DNA of 64,000 bases, taken from CALZKI01 sp964567585 (GTDB lineage: Bacteria > Bacillota > Clostridia > Lachnospirales > Lachnospiraceae). Under the pieces are notes generated by a model. It was not told the DNA's origin. It was given only the letters and a program-made list of their open reading frames with translations, and did no database searches. Position 1 is the stretch's first letter, and the number at the start of each line of letters is the position of its first letter. A program made the translations under genes and the position numbers. The stretch lies in NCBI GenBank assembly GCA_964567585.1, contig CAZMND010000003.1:1-64000 (forward strand), written 5' to 3'. Below are positions 7,545 to 15,869 of the stretch, piece after piece.

Positions 7545-9265
7545 ACTGCCGCCTCCTTCTTAAATTGTGAATTGTAAATTTCCCTGTAAACCTGACAATT
7601 CTTCAATAGTTCTTCATGAGTTCCGATTCCGACCATTTCCCCTTCATCCAAAACAAGAATCTGATCCGCGTGCATAATAGATGCCGCTCTTTGGGATACA
7701 ATAAACGTAATCTGATTGTCTCCGGTTTCTTTTAAGGCTTTTCTAAGGGCCGCATCCGTAGCATAATCCAGTGCAGACGCACTGTCATCAAGTACCAGGA
7801 TTTCCGGCTTTTTCACAAGCGCTCTGGCAATGGTCAGCCTCTGTCTTTGTCCGCCGGATAAATTCTTTCCACCCTCATTTATCATAAAGGACAAACCGCC
7901 CTCTTTCTGCTCTACAAATTCTTTTGCCTGTGCCATTGCAAGTGCCTGCCACATTTCCTTTTCGGTGGCATCCTCTTTTCCAAAGCTTAAATTGTCTGCA
8001 ATACTGCCTTTAAAAAGCACAGCCTTTTGCATAACCATACCGATTTTTGCCTTGAGTTCTTTTTCCTCATAGGAATTGACATTTTTTCCATCTATATAAA
8101 TCTTGCCTTTTGTCGGTTTATAAAAGGCCGGCAACATATTGACAAGGGTAGATTTTCCGGAACCTGTACCACCAATGATACCGATGGTTTCACCTTTTTT
8201 TGCAACAAAACTGATGTCTGAAACCGCAGGCTGGGCATCCTTGTGATAAGCAAAGGTTACATTTTCAAAAGCCACTGCGTCCTTATATTCAGCTTTGGTT
8301 TCATCCTGTTCTATATTTTCATCAACCGGCAAATCCAGTACTTCTTCAATACGGTTTGCACAGGCAATGGCCTTGGTTACCGTAATGATAAGGTTTGCCA
8401 GTTTGACAAGTTCTACCAGAATCTGGGACATGTAGTTGACGAGTGCAACCACTTCACCCTGTTTTAACGCCCCTGCTTCCACCTGCCATGCACCGGTCCA
8501 AATCAGATACAAAATTGCACCGTTCACAATCAGATATGTAACCGGATTCATAAGTGCTGAAAATCTGCCCACAAACACCTGAATTTTATTTAACTCTTCA
8601 TTTTTTTCATAAAAATCTTCTTTTTCTTCCTCTTCTTTGTTAAAGGCACGGATTACTCGGACACCCGTGAGATTTTCCCTTGTTTTTCCAAGCACCTTAT
8701 CCAGTGCTATCTGCACTTTTTTATACAAAGGAATGCTAATCAGCATAATACCGAATACCACAATGGAAAGAAGCGGTATTGTGACAACAAAAACAAGTGC
8801 CGCCTTCACATCCACGGTAAATGCCATAATCATTGCACCAAACACAATAAACGGCGAGCGAAGAAACAGACGCAATACCAGATTGACACCGGATTGTACC
8901 TGGTTCACATCACTGGTCATTCTTGTAATTAAGGTTGCAGTCCCCGCTTCATCCAGCTGTGAAAACGACAGCTTCTGTATGTGCGAAAAGAGAACCGTTC
9001 TCAGTCTTGAAGCGAATCCCGTTGCAGCCTTTGCGCTGAAATACTGCGCCGTTACCGAGCATACAAGTCCGATAATTCCCAGCAAAACAAGAACACCACC
9101 CATCCATAAAATATGGGTCGTGTCTTCTTTTTCAATCCCTCTGTCGATGATGCTTGCAATAACAAGCGGTACAAACAGTTCAAAGGACGCCTCCAGCATT
9201 TTAAATAAAGGCGCCAGAATTGTCTGCTTTTTATAATATTTTAAATAACTCAGCACTTTTTTCAT
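7541..9265 (-). CDS. ABC exporter half-transporter, partner with degenerate ATPase site
   Basis: A 574-residue TMD-NBD fusion with Walker A GGTGSGKST (365-373) and a perfect LSGGQ (469-473). Walker B is ILVLDD (489-494), so the catalytic Glu is Asp494, and the H-loop His is Gln525 (IVSQR). These changes mark the non-hydrolytic site of heterodimeric exporters. The start is placed at 9265 (MKKVLSYLKYYKK): GGAG lies 5 bases upstream, whereas the in-frame ATG at 9310 has no ribosome site. It is the first gene of the two-gene exporter operon. Confidence 0.92.
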   Translation of the reverse strand: MKKVLSYLKYYKKQTILAPLFKMLEASFELFVPLVIASIIDRGIEKEDTTHILWMGGVLVLLGIIGLVCSVTAQYFSAKAATGFASRLRTVLFSHIQKLSFSQLDEAGTATLITRMTSDVNQVQSGVNLVLRLFLRSPFIVFGAMIMAFTVDVKAALVFVVTIPLLSIVVFGIMLISIPLYKKVQIALDKVLGKTRENLTGVRVIRAFNKEEEEKEDFYEKNEELNKIQVFVGRFSALMNPVTYLIVNGAILYLIWTGAWQVEAGALKQGEVVALVNYMSQILVELVKLANLIITVTKAIACANRIEEVLDLPVDENIEQDETKAEYKDAVAFENVTFAYHKDAQPAVSDISFVAKKGETIGIIGGTGSGKSTLVNMLPAFYKPTKGKIYIDGKNVNSYEEKELKAKIGMVMQKAVLFKGSIADNLSFGKEDATEKEMWQALAMAQAKEFVEQKEGGLSFMINEGGKNLSGGQRQRLTIARALVKKPEILVLDDSASALDYATDAALRKALKETGDNQITFIVSQRAASIMHADQILVLDEGEMVGIGTHEELLKNCQVYREIYNSQFKKEAAV

Positions 9266-9360
9266 ACTTACTCCACATCGTATCCTGCTATTTATTTGCA
9301 ATATAACCATTTTATCACGTAATTTCTATAAAAGTTGTTATATCTTTTTACAAAAAAGGA

Positions 9361-9390
9361 TTGAAATATTACCCAATTATAGTGTAAAAT
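9361..9390 (+). promoter_or_regulatory. Probable sigma-A promoter of the CheX/receiver gene
   Basis: TTGAAA at 9361-9366, an 18-base spacer and TAAAAT at 9385-9390, 34 bases before the ATG. GAAGGGAG follows as ribosome site. Confidence 0.5.
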
Positions 9391-9423
9391 AACCAATATA
9401 CGTAACTCGAAGGGAGATTAACT

Positions 9424-10722
9424 ATGTTTAAGCAATTATTCGGCAAATATTTAGTAGAACAGAAAGCGTTGACCCCTGACCAATATGCAGAACTCTCTGC
9501 ACAGCAGGCAGCTACTCGTGTTAAATTAGGTTTAATCGCCGTAGAAGAAAAATTATTAACAAAGGAACAGGCAGATGAGTTGAACCATTTACAGACTCAG
9601 ATGGATAAACGTTTCGGTGATTTGGCTGTTGAGAAAGGTTATTTAACTGACGAACAGGTTGGTATGTTACTGAAAAAACAGGGTAATCCATACCTCCAGT
9701 TCATTCAGGTATTGTCTGAAAGCGGATTTATTCCTCTTTCAAAAATAGATTCCTACTTGCTCTCATTCTTAAAGGACAGCAACTTCAGTTCCAAAGACTT
9801 GACAGCATTGAAATCCAACGACATTACTCAGATTGTTAATATTTTCGTATCTGACGAAGTACCATATTTACGAGAATTAATCGGTTTGACCTTAAGAAAC
9901 ATCACACGCTTTGTTTCAACTGATTTTTACATCGGCAAAATCGTTCCTGTACACAGTGTGAAATACAACTGTCTTGCAGGACAGCAGGTTGACGGAGACC
10001 ATACATACACTGTAGGTTTCGCTTGTGAAGCAGACAATTCAGGTCTCTTAACATTGGCTTCCGGATATGGTAAAGAACATTTTGCTTCTGTAAGTGCAGA
10101 CGCATACGATTCTATCGGTGAATTTACAAACTGTATCAACGGTTTATTTGCGTCGGAACTCAGTAAAAAAGGTGTTAACATCGATATGTTACCGCCATTT
10201 GGCTATACAGAAGTCACATTAACAGGTGACGGTTATGCGCTTCCACTTAACATCGAAGGCAAAGATTTAGTATTGTACGTAGCAATTGACAGTGATATCC
10301 AGATTGATGGTGAAGCTACAACGGCTGAAAGCGTTACTGCAGAAGTTTCTTCAAATGCTAACGGTCCAAAAGTATTAATCGTTGACGACTCAAGAACATC
10401 CCGTAAAGTTTTACGCGCTGTATTGGAAGAAGCCGGTTACAACGTAGTAGACGAAGCATTAAACGGTGCAGAAGGTGTTGAAAAATACAAACAGCACCAG
10501 CCGGCTGTATGTACAATGGATATTACAATGCCTGTAATGGATGGTATTGAAGCATTGAGGGCAATCCGTGAATTTGACCCAAGTGCTAAAGTTGTTATGC
10601 TTACAGCTGCAGGTCAGCAGTCTAAAATTGTTGAAGCGGTTAAATCCGGTGCTGCTGAATTCATCACAAAACCATTTGAAAAAGATGATGTTATCAGAAC
10701 ACTTGCCGAAATCACAAAATAA
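9424..10722 (+). CDS. CheX-like phosphatase domain fused to CheY-like receiver, with MshEN-like N-terminus
   Basis: A 432-residue protein with three parts. Residues 1-90 form a helical repeat region (LTPDQYAEL, LTKEQADEL, LTDEQVGML) like the N-terminal module of GspE/MshE ATPases. Residues about 150-295 look like a CheC/CheX/FliY domain, including the phosphatase-type E233-x-x-N236 and the SKKGVNIDMLPP segment. Residues 315-432 are a receiver with D321/D322, phosphoacceptor D366 (CTMDITMPVMDG), T394 and K416. This suggests a chemotaxis or motility signalling role with control of CheY-P. Codon bias is strong. It has its own promoter and terminator, so it is monocistronic. Confidence 0.85.
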   Translation: MFKQLFGKYLVEQKALTPDQYAELSAQQAATRVKLGLIAVEEKLLTKEQADELNHLQTQMDKRFGDLAVEKGYLTDEQVGMLLKKQGNPYLQFIQVLSESGFIPLSKIDSYLLSFLKDSNFSSKDLTALKSNDITQIVNIFVSDEVPYLRELIGLTLRNITRFVSTDFYIGKIVPVHSVKYNCLAGQQVDGDHTYTVGFACEADNSGLLTLASGYGKEHFASVSADAYDSIGEFTNCINGLFASELSKKGVNIDMLPPFGYTEVTLTGDGYALPLNIEGKDLVLYVAIDSDIQIDGEATTAESVTAEVSSNANGPKVLIVDDSRTSRKVLRAVLEEAGYNVVDEALNGAEGVEKYKQHQPAVCTMDITMPVMDGIEALRAIREFDPSAKVVMLTAAGQQSKIVEAVKSGAAEFITKPFEKDDVIRTLAEITK

Positions 10723-10735
10723 TTTATAACGTTTC

Positions 10736-10766
10736 AAAAGGACTCGGTGTAAACCGGGTCCTTTTT
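10736..10766 (+). terminator. Intrinsic terminator of the CheX/receiver gene
   Basis: A 12-bp stem (10736-10747 with 10754-10765, one G-T pair) has a 6-base loop and ends in a T run. The A-rich left flank could also stop spoVAD transcripts from the other strand. Confidence 0.88.
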
Positions 10767-10771
10767 ATATT

Positions 10772-11806
10772 CTATTTACATCTTTCAATAACTACCGCGT
10801 GTGCAATTCCCGGCACACTTTTTCCTTCATTAAAACTGGTTTTACTAAGAAGCGCCCCTGTCGGAATAAATAATACTTTGCTCCATACGCCTTCTTCTAT
10901 CTGTTTTAAAATATAAGCAGATAACACTGTGGCCGCACATCCACAACCGCTTCCACCCGCTTCCGTCCCTTGCGCCTGACTGTCAAAGATTTCAATACCA
11001 CAGTCCATATGTTGCTTGCTGATATCAATTCCTTTTTCCAGTAGAAGTTCAAATAAAATTGTCTGCCCTACTGTTCCCAGGTCTCCTGTAATAATCCTGT
11101 CATATTCCTCCGGTTTTACGCCAAAATCCGTCAGATGGGCATAAATAGTGGACGCTGCCGCAGGCGCCATACAAGCCCCCATATTCATGGAATCTTTCAG
11201 TCCATAATCCGTTATAATTCCTGTTGTAACTCCTGTAATTATGGCCCTGTCTTTTTCCCAAGGCGTATTGCTTAACACAAAAGCTCCACTTCCTGTGACA
11301 GTCCAGGTAGAAGACTTTGGACGCTGATTTCCGTAAGCCAAAGGATAACGGAATTCCTTTTCTGCCGAAGCAAAATGACTGGATGTAACACACACCAATT
11401 TGTCAGCATACCCGGCCGCAATAAGCATACTTCCCAAAGATAGCGACTCACCGCATGTTGAGCAGGCTCCGTATAATCCAAATAATGGACTTTCAAAATT
11501 TTTAAGTCCAAAGGAGGAAGCAATGGACTGTCCCAGCAAATCTCCCGACAAAATATAATTCACGTCTTCCTGCTTTATTTCACCTTTTCCAAGCGCCAAA
11601 GTCACCGCTTCCTTTTGCAACGTACTCTCCGCATCCTCCCAGCTCTCAGTGCCAAAATAGTCATCATTGCTGATCATATCAAAATAATCCTTGAAACATC
11701 CTTCTCCTTCTTTTGTCCCAACAACCGATGCACTGGAATGAATATATGCAGGATATGGAAGTCTGACGCTTTGCTTTCCACATCTGTAAGTCTGATTTTT
11801 TTCCAT
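10772..11806 (-). CDS. spoVAD: Stage V sporulation protein AD
   Basis: A 344-residue thiolase-fold protein typical of SpoVAD: SVRLPYPAYIHSSASVVG at the N-terminus, FGLYGACSTCGESL, TGDLGTVGQ, and GSGCGCAATVLSAY near the end. SpoVAD binds dipicolinic acid directly and works with the SpoVAC/AE membrane proteins in Ca-DPA uptake into the spore core. It is separated from the other spoVA genes and stands alone behind ilvE. GGAGG lies 7 T residues before the ATG and is buried in a hairpin with a sigma-G-like promoter, the same layout as at spoVAE. Confidence 0.95.
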   Translation of the reverse strand: MEKNQTYRCGKQSVRLPYPAYIHSSASVVGTKEGEGCFKDYFDMISNDDYFGTESWEDAESTLQKEAVTLALGKGEIKQEDVNYILSGDLLGQSIASSFGLKNFESPLFGLYGACSTCGESLSLGSMLIAAGYADKLVCVTSSHFASAEKEFRYPLAYGNQRPKSSTWTVTGSGAFVLSNTPWEKDRAIITGVTTGIITDYGLKDSMNMGACMAPAAASTIYAHLTDFGVKPEEYDRIITGDLGTVGQTILFELLLEKGIDISKQHMDCGIEIFDSQAQGTEAGGSGCGCAATVLSAYILKQIEEGVWSKVLFIPTGALLSKTSFNEGKSVPGIAHAVVIERCK

Positions 11807-11864
11807 AAAAAAACCTCCGTATACTGATTTGTTATCAGTATGTCCGAAGGTTTTCCAATTATTC
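11807..11864 (-). promoter_or_regulatory. spoVAD leader: terminator-like hairpin masking the SD, with embedded sigma-G-like promoter
   Basis: On the minus strand two stacked stems form: 9 bp between 11853-11845 and 11819-11811, and 8 bp between 11841-11834 and 11828-11821. The loop is 5 bases. T7 and ATG follow, and the 3' arm holds the spoVAD GGAGG. GAATA at 11864-11860, a 17-base spacer and CATACTG at 11842-11836 match the sigma-G pattern GHATR-17/18-CATNHTA except for one base. The predicted start near 11830 lies in the loop. The -35 begins 8 bases after the ilvE stop. Confidence 0.65.
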
Positions 11865-11872
11865 CTATTATA

Positions 11873-12898
11873 CTATTTTACTTCGTAAATCCAGCCTTTT
11901 GGAGCTTCAATTCTACCCATCTGGATTCCTGTCAATGTGTCATATAACTGCTTTGTAATAGGACCCATTTCAGTCATACCGCTTGGAAGACAAATTTCTG
12001 TACCATGGTCAACAATCTTTCCTACCGGTGAAATTACTGCTGCAGTACCGCAAAGACCACATTCTGCAAAATCCTTCAATTCATCTTTGTGAACCGGTCT
12101 TTCTTCTACTTCAAGTCCAAGATATTCTTTTGCAACAATCATAAGCGAACGTCTTGTGATTGAAGGTAAAATACTGTCTGACTTCGGTGTAACAACCTTG
12201 TTATCTTTTGTAATAAACAAGAAGTTCGCTCCACCTGTTTCTTCTACATATGTTCTGGTCGCTGCATCGAGATACATATTTTCGTCATAGCCTTCTGCAT
12301 GTGCTGTTACAATTGCATGTAAACTCATTGCATAGTTAAGACCTGCTTTGATATGACCTGTACCATTTGGTGCTGCTCTGTCAAAATCACTGATTTTAAT
12401 GGTAAGCGGTTTTACACCACCTTTGAAATATGGTCCAACCGGTGTAGCAAATACTCGGAACTGGTATTCCGTAGCCGGTTTAACACCGATAACCGGGTTT
12501 GACCCAAACATATATGGTCTTAAATAAAGAGTTGCACCCGAACCATATGGCGGAACATACGCTGCATTTGCTTTAACAACCTGTGCCACAGCTTCCACAA
12601 ATTTATCTTCCGGAAATACCGGCATCTCAAGTCTTTTAGCTGAATCTGCCATACGCTTAGCATTCATATCCGGACGGAAAATAACAATTCTTCCATCTTC
12701 GGTTGTGTAAGCCTTCATCCCTTCGAAAATAGTCTGTGCATACTGAAGTACACCCGCACATTCACTAATAGTAACCATAGAATCTTCGGTTAATACACCG
12801 TCATCCCACGCACCATCTTTGAAATTCGATACAAATCTCATGTCTGTATCAACATAGCCAAAACCAAGATTGGCCCAGTCGATATTTTTCTTCTCCAT
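11873..12898 (-). CDS. ilvE: Branched-chain amino acid aminotransferase
   Basis: A 341-residue class IV PLP aminotransferase of the group II BCAT type. The PLP lysine is K184 (GHIKAGLNYAMSL). Other typical segments are QTIFEGMKAY, LYLRPYMFGS, YVEETGGANFLFI and the late ECGLCGTAAVISPV, whose CxxC-like pair (CGLC) is the redox motif of this group. It moves the amino group between glutamate and Leu/Ile/Val keto acids. CGGAGG lies 9 bases before the ATG. It is 18 bases downstream of an unknown gene and upstream of spoVAD, from which it is separated by the hairpin. Confidence 0.95.
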   Translation of the reverse strand: MEKKNIDWANLGFGYVDTDMRFVSNFKDGAWDDGVLTEDSMVTISECAGVLQYAQTIFEGMKAYTTEDGRIVIFRPDMNAKRMADSAKRLEMPVFPEDKFVEAVAQVVKANAAYVPPYGSGATLYLRPYMFGSNPVIGVKPATEYQFRVFATPVGPYFKGGVKPLTIKISDFDRAAPNGTGHIKAGLNYAMSLHAIVTAHAEGYDENMYLDAATRTYVEETGGANFLFITKDNKVVTPKSDSILPSITRRSLMIVAKEYLGLEVEERPVHKDELKDFAECGLCGTAAVISPVGKIVDHGTEICLPSGMTEMGPITKQLYDTLTGIQMGRIEAPKGWIYEVK

Positions 12899-12916
12899 CG
12901 CTAAACTGCCTCCGTA

Positions 12917-13378
12917 TTAAATTAATGTATCCAAATAAGACCCCGCTGATATGGTATTCGTTTTCAAACCAAGTTCTGTATACATTGCATCGGTTTTCGC
13001 TTCTGCTTCGGCTACAATATCATCCCAAGTAGTCGCAAATACTTTATCGGTCTTGTCTGTATCTGATGTTGCTATCTTTTCAGTAGTTGTTTTGTCCTTT
13101 GTTTCATCTGTCTTCTTTGTCTCGTCAGTAGCTAACTTCTCCTGCTCAGCTTTCATATTGAAATATGATTTGAGAAGTTTCTTATAAGAACCATTCTTGA
13201 TTGATGCATAATCACCAAGATTAATTCCACTCGAACTACTGCCTCCACCAAGTACAGTTGATGTCAAATCAGACATCTTACCTGTACTTCCAAAAAAGCT
13301 CGCAGATGGGCTCTGCTTTGTTGAAAGTGATGAAAAAAGTAAACTATAATCTGTATTTCCTCTAATATTCATTGACAT
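12917..13378 (-). CDS. Unknown protein with Ser/Gly-rich N-terminus and KTDET low-complexity region
   Basis: A 153-residue protein I do not recognise. The N-terminus resembles secreted or flagellar-export substrates (MSMNIRGNTDYSLLFSSLS), without a signal peptide. A Gly/Ser tract (about 44-50) precedes a more conserved-looking segment GDYASIKNGSYKKLLKSYF (56-74). Residues 82-115 are a lysine/aspartate/threonine-rich tract and the end is helical. GGGAG lies about 9 bases before the ATG. It is probably cotranscribed with ilvE. A flagellar or surface link is only a guess from composition. Confidence 0.6.
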   Translation of the reverse strand: MSMNIRGNTDYSLLFSSLSTKQSPSASFFGSTGKMSDLTSTVLGGGSSSSGINLGDYASIKNGSYKKLLKSYFNMKAEQEKLATDETKKTDETKDKTTTEKIATSDTDKTDKVFATTWDDIVAEAEAKTDAMYTELGLKTNTISAGSYLDTLI

Positions 13379-13438
13379 CTTGTCACACTCCCATCTTTTT
13401 CGTCATCCATGACCTTTAGTTCCATTTTTATTATAAAA

Positions 13439-13474
13439 CAAAAAAGACAGTCTTGCAATATGCCCGACTGTCTA
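13439..13474 (-). terminator. Intrinsic terminator of the 61-residue gene
   Basis: On the minus strand an 8-bp stem (13474-13467 with 13453-13446) has a 13-base loop and is followed by TTTTTT. It separates the small gene from the next unit. Confidence 0.8.
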
Positions 13475-13488
13475 AGTTTCAAAGTTTT

Positions 13489-13674
13489 TTAGAAAACGAT
13501 GTAATTTGTTTCCAAATTAGATTTGGATACTAAAATCCTGCAATTTTTGTTAATGGTAAGCCAGTACTCATCTTTGCCATGTTCCTCAGCCTGTACCTGA
13601 TCACCTTTACGCAAGCTTATGATAACGCCATCACATGGTGTATAAATTAAATCGTTCTTTGTCATTGCAGTCAT
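13489..13674 (-). CDS. Small unknown protein (61 aa)
   Basis: A 61-residue ORF flanked by a plausible promoter (13720-13747) and its own terminator, with AGGA 8 bases before the ATG; it is therefore likely a real gene. The sequence (TPCDGVIISLRKGDQVQAEEHG...) suggests a small beta-rich domain with a K-G-D turn. No family recognised. Confidence 0.6.
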   Translation of the reverse strand: MTAMTKNDLIYTPCDGVIISLRKGDQVQAEEHGKDEYWLTINKNCRILVSKSNLETNYIVF

Positions 13675-13719
13675 TCTTAGTTCCTACCTTTCTTAAATCA
13701 ACTACTACAGTGTATTATT

Positions 13720-13747
13720 AGTATACCATAGAAACCAAATAAAGCAA
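13720..13747 (-). promoter_or_regulatory. Probable sigma-A promoter of the 61-residue gene
   Basis: TTGCTT at 13747-13742, a 16-base spacer and TATACT at 13725-13720 on the minus strand, 46 bases before the ATG. Confidence 0.5.
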
Positions 13748-13789
13748 ATTGAAAATTGCCATTTTGTAGTAATTTTTTACGACTTCATT

Positions 13790-15703
13790 CTATGCGTAGT
13801 TTTCCCATTCCTCCATAAGTAAAAAAAGCTTTTCTTCCTCTTCGTCTATATTGTCCTGTATTTCCTGAAGACGAGTATAATCAGATGCGTTTTCAGGCAA
13901 AGTCAGTTCCTGCTTTAACTGTTCCAGTTTTTCTTCCAAAGCTGCAATTTCACCTTCTAATTTTTCCAATTTACGTCGTCTTTTTGATTCCTCTTTTCCC
14001 GGATTATAATTCTTTGGTTTCTCATTCTTTTCATCTTTGGAAGACGCAGACACGTGCTCTTTTGTAAATGCCATCTGCTCTAAATATTTTGCATTACGTG
14101 CGGCATTCTTTTCCTCATATTCCTCATAGCCGAACGCATAATATTCTACACGTCCTTCCTCCAAAGCCAGCAGTTCATCTGCAATACGCTTCACAAAGTA
14201 ACGGTCATGGGATACAAACAGCACTGTTCCTTCATAGTCAAGAAGCATCTGTTCCAAAGTTTCTTTTCCCACAATATCCATGTGGTTTGTCGGTTCATCA
14301 AAAATCAGTACATTCGGTCTTATCTTAAAAATTTTACAAAGTGCAAGTCGGACCTTTTCCCCACCGGATAACATATTAACACGTTTAAATACATCATCTC
14401 CCGTGAACAAAAAAGCGGCAAGTTCATTTCTCACTTCTGTCTGGGTAAGTGTAGGAAACTCATCCCAATAATCATCGATGACCTGCTTATCACTTGTATA
14501 CTGTGCCATCTGCTGGTCAAAATACCCGATTTCAACCTTCGGTCCAAAAGCAAATTCTCCTCCAAGTGCATCGACTTTTCCGGTCAACGTCTTTAAAAAG
14601 GTAGATTTACCAATTCCGTTTCCGCCAATAATACCATACTTTTTGCCTTTTTTTGCCTCCATAGATATAGTCGCTAGCGGTGTGCCATACCCGATGACAA
14701 GCTCCCTAACGCTTAGTACATCTTTTCCTGTTTCCACGCGCGGAGTCAAATTGGCCCGAAAGCTTTTCGTATCGAACTGCTCCGGTGCATCAATAATATC
14801 CATATGTTCAATCTGTTTCAGTTTTGAACGTGTCATCGCCACTTTTGTCGGCTTGTTTTTAAACTTCTCTACAATTTCATTTAACCTTGCAATTTCCGCC
14901 TGCTGCTCCTTATAATCCTTCAGCCTTTTTTCATAGTTTTGCTTCTTTTGCTGCATAAAAGACGAATAATTGCCCACATATCTTTTAGGCGTTTTATATT
15001 CAATTTCATAGACAACATCCACAATTCTGTCAAGAAACATTCGGTCATGGGATACGATAACAACCGCCCTTTTGTAATCCTTCAAATACTGTTCAAGCCA
15101 CTCAATGGTGCGCATATCCAAATGGTTGGTAGGCTCGTCAAGAAGTAAAATGTCCGGTTTACTTAAAAGCATCTTTACAAATGCAATCTTGGTTTGCTGA
15201 CCACCGGAAAACTCTTCCAGACGTTTTTTCTTATCTTCCTCCGAAAAGCCAAACTCTTTTAATACAATCTCGTATTCCTTTTCAAAATAATATCCGCCTA
15301 AATATACAAACTGATCGTGAAGAGCTGTATAAATTTTTATATTCTGCTCAGACGGGTCACTTTCCATAATACGCCGTTTGTCTTCCAAATCTTTCTGCAT
15401 TGTGATAATTTTTGAAAAAGCTTTGCGGACCTCTTCTTCCATCGTAATGGTCTTATCTTCAAAAGCCATCTGTTTCAAATAACCGATTTCCGGATTACCG
15501 CTCTTTACGATAAAAACATCTTCATCGCTGTCACGCTTATGTAAATCCACTTCTCCCGCAATCAGCTTGAGCAATGTGGTTTTCCCACAGCCGTTTCTAC
15601 CTACAATGGCAATTTTCTCTGTGTTCTTTATATCAAAGTTTACATTTTTTAAAATAACATCGGCGCCAAATACGACTGCACCATTTTGAATTTTGTACTG
15701 CAT
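13790..15703 (-). CDS. ABC-F family ATPase (ribosome-associated)
   Basis: A 637-residue protein with two ABC domains in tandem and no membrane segments. Domain 1 has Walker A GRNGCGKT (35-42), signature FSGGQ and LLLDEPTNHLD. Domain 2 has GGNGIGKST, LSGGE and LIFDEPTNHMD. The charged interdomain linker (about 235-310) matches the P-site tRNA-interacting motif region. A C-terminal coiled coil of about 90 residues follows. ABC-F proteins act on the ribosome as translation factors or as antibiotic-resistance factors; the YdiF/Uup-like length favours a housekeeping role. Monocistronic. Confidence 0.92.
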   Translation of the reverse strand: MQYKIQNGAVVFGADVILKNVNFDIKNTEKIAIVGRNGCGKTTLLKLIAGEVDLHKRDSDEDVFIVKSGNPEIGYLKQMAFEDKTITMEEEVRKAFSKIITMQKDLEDKRRIMESDPSEQNIKIYTALHDQFVYLGGYYFEKEYEIVLKEFGFSEEDKKKRLEEFSGGQQTKIAFVKMLLSKPDILLLDEPTNHLDMRTIEWLEQYLKDYKRAVVIVSHDRMFLDRIVDVVYEIEYKTPKRYVGNYSSFMQQKKQNYEKRLKDYKEQQAEIARLNEIVEKFKNKPTKVAMTRSKLKQIEHMDIIDAPEQFDTKSFRANLTPRVETGKDVLSVRELVIGYGTPLATISMEAKKGKKYGIIGGNGIGKSTFLKTLTGKVDALGGEFAFGPKVEIGYFDQQMAQYTSDKQVIDDYWDEFPTLTQTEVRNELAAFLFTGDDVFKRVNMLSGGEKVRLALCKIFKIRPNVLIFDEPTNHMDIVGKETLEQMLLDYEGTVLFVSHDRYFVKRIADELLALEEGRVEYYAFGYEEYEEKNAARNAKYLEQMAFTKEHVSASSKDEKNEKPKNYNPGKEESKRRRKLEKLEGEIAALEEKLEQLKQELTLPENASDYTRLQEIQDNIDEEEEKLFLLMEEWENYA

Positions 15704-15781
15704 AACAAACTCCTAATTTTCCATATGCCTTATATCCAAGCCACATTATAACAAATCCCCGAAAATAAGGCAAAGTCTTTA

Positions 15782-15834
15782 TTGTTAACATTTTCCATTG
15801 TGTAGTTGACATTATCTGTTTTTCCGTTTATTCT
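15782..15834 (+). promoter_or_regulatory. BirA-type operator overlapping the bioY promoter
   Basis: TTGTTAAC (15782-15789), 15 bases, then GTTGACAT (15805-15812). This resembles the Firmicute BirA operator TTGTTAAC-N14/16-GTTAACAA (6 of 8 in the second half). The right half contains a perfect -35 TTGACA (15806-15811), followed by 17 bases and TATTCT (15829-15834). BirA-biotin binding here would block bioY transcription when biotin is plentiful. Confidence 0.7.
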
Positions 15835-15869
15835 AGCATTAATAACACAAAAAGAGAAAGGAGTTTTGT

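Noticed and set aside
8637..9236. 199-codon plus-strand ORF
   Set aside because: It lies fully antisense to the ABC exporter gene, with no SD and no domain pattern.
7541..9310. Longer start of the first ABC exporter gene at 9310
   Set aside because: The extra 15 codons have no SD and no family match; the ATG at 9265 has GGAG at 5 bases.
12899..12916. Possible T-box or leader before ilvE
   Set aside because: Only 18 bases separate ilvE from the gene upstream, leaving no room for a T-box.
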